Shown here: in pieces, positions 44,237 through 47,201 of the stretch
How the letters are laid out: each line of letters starts with the position of its first letter
Numbering within the stretch: position 1 is the stretch's first letter
NCBI GenBank assembly: GCA_015680685.1
Contig: MNCI01025132.1
Span: 545,617 to 592,817 of the forward strand
From: Gnetum montanum
Lineage: Eukaryota; Streptophyta; Gnetopsida; Gnetales; Gnetaceae
Reading direction: 5' to 3'
DNA length: 47,201 nt
The notes under the pieces: model-generated
Databases searched by the model: none
Told to the model about the DNA's origin: nothing
What the model saw: the letters and a program-made list of their open reading frames with translations, nothing else
Translations under genes and position numbers: made by a program

Positions 44237-44563
44237 CTAGACATGGTGGGGAGTGGCAATGGCAGCGGCATCAACTTCCAGATGACATTGGTCTCCAGCA
44301 TTGTTAATGGCTTCATCAGTTTTGAGCTTGGAATGTGCAGGGGAAGGAGGAGGAGGATTAGGACGAGGATGATTGTGATGGTGCAGGCCTGTGAGAGATT
44401 GAACGAGATTCATGAAATTGGCAGCGTCCGTCTTGATGATCTTGGGAGGGTAAGCATGGATGATGACTGGCCTCATCCTCTTACGTTGCTCCTCCATCGG
44501 CCCCGCCCTGCTGCTGCTGCTACCGCCATTGTTGCTGTGGCTGACGCTGTTACCGCTCATCAT
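44237..44563 (-). CDS. VQ-motif protein (MKS1/VQ8/VQ20-like)
   Basis: A 108-residue intronless frame. Residues 50-59 are FMNLVQSLTG, a perfect VQ motif (FxxxVQxLTG), the region by which VQ proteins bind WRKY transcription factors. The preceding RPVIIHAYPPKIIKTD (31-46) matches the conserved lead-in of the MKS1/VQ8/VQ20 subgroup. A Ser-rich N-terminus and a His/Pro-rich stretch after the motif are typical low-complexity parts. The protein is short for the subgroup but has start, stop, TATA box and poly(A) signal, so it looks functional. It probably acts in the nucleus in defence or stress signalling (family knowledge). The first of two adjacent Met codons was taken as the start. Confidence 0.92.
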   Translation of the reverse strand: MMSGNSVSHSNNGGSSSSRAGPMEEQRKRMRPVIIHAYPPKIIKTDAANFMNLVQSLTGLHHHNHPRPNPPPPSPAHSKLKTDEAINNAGDQCHLEVDAAAIATPHHV

Positions 44564-44642
44564 ATTTCAACTTGGTCGCTAAATAGAACACAGACCGCAG
44601 GCATTCATTAATGGGATATATGAGTGTTTCCAGCGGCAGAGT

Positions 44643-44650
44643 TTTAAATA
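44643..44650 (-). promoter_or_regulatory. TATA box of the VQ gene
   Basis: TATTTAAA on the minus strand about 80 bp upstream of the VQ start codon, the expected distance for a plant TATA box with a short 5' UTR. Confidence 0.7.
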
Positions 44651-45560
44651 ACCGCCCGAGATCATTTTTGATTTGGAAGGCTGTCTATGTTCATGCCATG
44701 TCCAAGTACTTTGCGTCTTCGTTCACGCAGCTGCCTCTCTTTTGGCCTCTCGTCTGTGGTTGAAAAAGAAGTTGGGAAAGTGTTGGATTTCATAGTTTGT
44801 CCTGAAGACTTGGAAGTTACTTCTATAATTCTTATAGTTCTTGCGTCGGTGCGTGTTTTTTACGGCAAAAAGGCCCGACTTAAGTATTGTTAACTAAAGT
44901 TGCATTTGCGTGTTAACTACAGTTGCAGCTGTCTTTCCTAAACCCGTGGATTGGACCACGATTTCCGGCAGTGATTGCGCTGGTGAGAGCAGAATCATAG
45001 TCAGAAAGAGGACAAGTTCAGAAGCAAAAGCACATTGATTGTACCACGTATCCATTTATTTGTTTTAAGCTTTTGTTTTTGCACATGTATATTGGTTTTG
45101 TTAATACCAATGAATTTTAACTCGCGGGAAAATTTCTTCGAGCCAAGTTGACTCGTCAGTAATCAAAGTTGAATAAAAAATAAATGATCAAACAAATCAC
45201 TATTAAATATAATATATGCGCCCACGTTTTAAGATAACAATTTAGCAACACAAAATTGCTAATTGCTGGCCAGTTTAAGATTATCTGCAGTTTCTGCATT
45301 TAATGGAATCCTTGATATTCTCCTAGAGTTTTTTTTTTAAAAAAGAAACTGAGATAGCCTATACGATATCCGAAGATGTAAAAAAAAACATATATTTTAA
45401 GTAAATTCATTAAAAATCAATTTAATCACAACAGTTTACGGGCTTCCATTTGTTGGCCAGATCCATAGCTAGAAATAACTATGATCAACACGTTGGTGAC
45501 AAAACACATATTTTTCATTTTTAGAATTCACAAAATTGTTGTACGTTCCATGAAAGCTCG
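44651..45560. other. Region upstream of the VQ gene
   Basis: Contains the remaining VQ promoter. A 68-codon plus-strand frame at 44687-44893 has no family likeness. Nothing else is supported. Confidence 0.4.
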
Positions 45561-45563
45561 TAT

Positions 45564-46165
45564 TCAAGTGCTAAGTCGAGTACGGACTGTCCCTAGCAAC
45601 GACGGTGCCGTTCCTGACAATCTATGATTAGACAACTGAAGGTCCTGGAGTTTAGTGAGATTCTGCCATGACTGTGGGATGTTAGCAGTGAATCTGTTTT
45701 CAGGTAAATCCAAATACTGTAATTTGTTAAAGCTGCCAATCCAGGCAGGAAGACGACCTGGCAAATTGTTACTGTATAAAGCTAGATGTGTAGGAGCAAT
45801 GAAGTTTCCTAAACAAGGGAGAATAGCTCATGTGATATCGTTTTGGTGAATATTCAATCCGGTAGAAACTACTGGCAAATGAGCAAGGAATGGAACCTGT
45901 TAACTGATTAGCCGGAAGATAGAGAGAAATCAAGGAAGACGATAGGTTGCCCAGCTGAGCAGGAATGACACCGTGAATGTTGTTGGCAGCGAGGAGAAGC
46001 AATGCAAGTCTGTGAACTGCTCCCAATCAGGAAGGAACATGTCCACCCAAATGATTTTCATAAACATTGAACTTCTTGAGGTCCCGCAGTCTTGCAAAAG
46101 ACTGAGGAATCTCACCACTCAAGGAACTGTCACATAAACCAAGTATTTGCAGAGAAGAAAGGTTT
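45564..46165 (-). pseudogene. Leucine-rich-repeat receptor-like pseudogene fragment
   Basis: The minus-strand reading gives successive plant extracellular LRRs: NLSSLQILGLCDSSLSGEIP, LGGHVPS, LLLAANNIHGVIPAQLGN, LYLPANQLTGSIP, LPAWIGSFNKLQYLDLPENR and LQDLQLSNHRLSGTAPS, with the IP-x-x-L/LxLxxN pattern of receptor-like proteins and kinases. The frame changes at least twice and stops occur (for example near 46040 and 45775). No signal peptide, transmembrane or kinase part is seen. A decayed fragment. Confidence 0.85.
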
Positions 46166-46189
46166 CCTAACTGGCATTTATATATGATA

Positions 46190-47070
46190 TTTCACAGACG
46201 CAGCTGAGCCAGATTGACTGGTTTTTTTCTTTTTTCTTTTTTAAATCTGCTCATGTTACAGCAAATTGAAGTTTTAACCCTTTTTCACAACCAAATGGTT
46301 GGTTCACACTCATGAATTTCAGACTCCATAATGTAAATTAGATAACATCGAATAACGAGGATCACCGCTGTTCCTACAACATTTTTCACGACTGATCGAT
46401 AGAGAGCGATCTCAGCCGGTCGTGTGGGAATTGTGTTTAATCTTCGTTTGTTTTAAAAGCACAAATTCAATTTTCACAGGTTCTGAACTACGATAAGAAA
46501 TTAATATTTTAATATTTATTAAAATAGTTGCAAACACGTTAACTTACCTTCATCTTTTTTACCATATTACTGGGCATGCACGTACCACCAACGTGTAAAT
46601 TTCGCTGTATCTGTTATTTGTTCAGCCCGGCACGAACCTCACATTGCAAGACATTTATGTGCAACAAAGTAAAGTTTTGATAGTAGTAAGGTTTAAGTTT
46701 TGTTTTAGTGCGATCTATATGTTTCTCACAAAAAAATTTAAGTGAATAATCTAATACACAACACTACAAACAAAGAGTTCAAAATAAGAATTCATTAAAG
46801 TAAGTTTGAAATTTAAAATTTCTTTTAAAATTGCTAAGTTTTATATTCTTTTTTAGTCTAATCTGAAATGAAATGAAGCTTTATTACCTTCGTAGATCCA
46901 TACCATCTATTAGACATGTATTATATTTTCATGAAAAAAAAAATAGGCTCTACAAATTGACCAAGCACCAATGGGGCCATCAAAAACAAATCATACAGGC
47001 TTTTTGCTCTCACATTATAACACTGTCTCAAATGGATAGTCATAGCACAAGAAAGAAACACTTCTGATGA
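46190..47070. other. Intergenic, nothing recognised
   Basis: AT-rich, with short open frames of no recognisable family and no supported repeats. Confidence 0.4.
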
Positions 47071-47072
47071 GA

Positions 47073-47180
47073 CGCGATATGCACAAGCCGTGATATCGCG
47101 TAGCGGNCCTGCGATATCGCGTCCGTCCCTGCAATATCGCGTACGCGATATTATGGTCAGCCGCCATATCTATAAATAAG
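47073..47180 (+). promoter_or_regulatory. ATATCGCG palindrome cluster upstream of a TATA box
   Basis: The octamer ATATCGCG, or its inverse CGCGATAT, occurs at least five times in 47073-47152, three of them followed by T. The block ends about 20 bp before TATAAATAAG at 47171. This could be the promoter of a gene or element beyond the window, or the terminus of a transposon. An ambiguous base lies at 47107. Confidence 0.45.
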
Positions 47181-47201
47181 AGGCGGCACTCCCTTCATTT
47201 C

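Noticed and set aside
44119-44611. Plus-strand frames of 62 and 135 codons at 44119-44611
   Set aside because: They are antisense to the VQ gene, and the Arg/Leu or Glu/Ala runs come from the GAGGCT array.
44687-44893. 68-codon plus-strand frame upstream of the VQ gene
   Set aside because: No recognisable family, no splice partners and no supporting signals.
1-47201. CRISPR arrays, bacterial operons, rRNA or tRNA genes
   Set aside because: None seen. Repeats are of transposon, minisatellite or microsatellite type, and the only tRNA-like words are in the SINE-like repeats and PBS.

Overview
The window is nuclear DNA from a plant, most likely a gymnosperm or another seed plant with a very large genome. 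The evidence is GT-AG introns up to 9.5 kb, introns packed with decayed L1-type LINEs and LTR retrotransposons, a Tourist-type MITE, tRNA-derived SINE-like repeats, and a plant-specific VQ-motif gene. The species assignment is inference. There is no bacterial or CRISPR content.

Layout. Positions 1-2012 hold repeats and unrecognised sequence, including a 94-bp direct repeat beside an ambiguous base. Positions 2013-40011 hold one plus-strand gene of 11 coding exons that I assembled from splice sites and reading phase. All ten junctions are GT-AG, the phases agree at every junction, and the spliced frame is 2343 nt (780 codons plus stop). The product is a multi-TPR protein with a low-complexity N-terminus. 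About 94 percent of the gene is intron. Intron 1 carries a 5'-truncated, sense-oriented Ty3/gypsy chromovirus with a second insertion inside its integrase, plus a Tourist-like MITE with a TTA target duplication. Intron 4 carries an antisense Ty1/copia LTR with primer-binding site and gag remnant, plus a SINE-like repeat. Intron 7 holds an antisense LINE with another retroposon nested in it, a second SINE-like copy and an unrecognised decayed coding-like stretch. Intron 8 holds a sense LINE running from endonuclease to poly(A). Intron 9 holds an assembly gap and a GC-rich LINE 5' part (ORF1 DUF4283-like domain plus the start of the endonuclease).

Positions 40012-44050 are AT-rich intergenic repeats. 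A compact intronless VQ-motif gene lies on the minus strand at 44237-44563, with a TATA box, a poly(A) signal and a GAGGCT hexamer array just after its stop. A frameshifted minus-strand leucine-rich-repeat pseudogene lies at about 45564-46165. The window ends with a cluster of ATATCGCG palindromes directly upstream of a TATA box, which may be the promoter of a gene or element beyond the edge.

The intact genes probably have no shared pathway. The TPR protein is a likely protein-interaction scaffold and the VQ protein a likely WRKY cofactor. The most unusual observation is that two LINE copies, in opposite orientations, both carry the same extra coding module downstream of the zf-RVT region, followed by charged coiled-coil sequence. 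This suggests a LINE lineage with a non-standard 3' domain.
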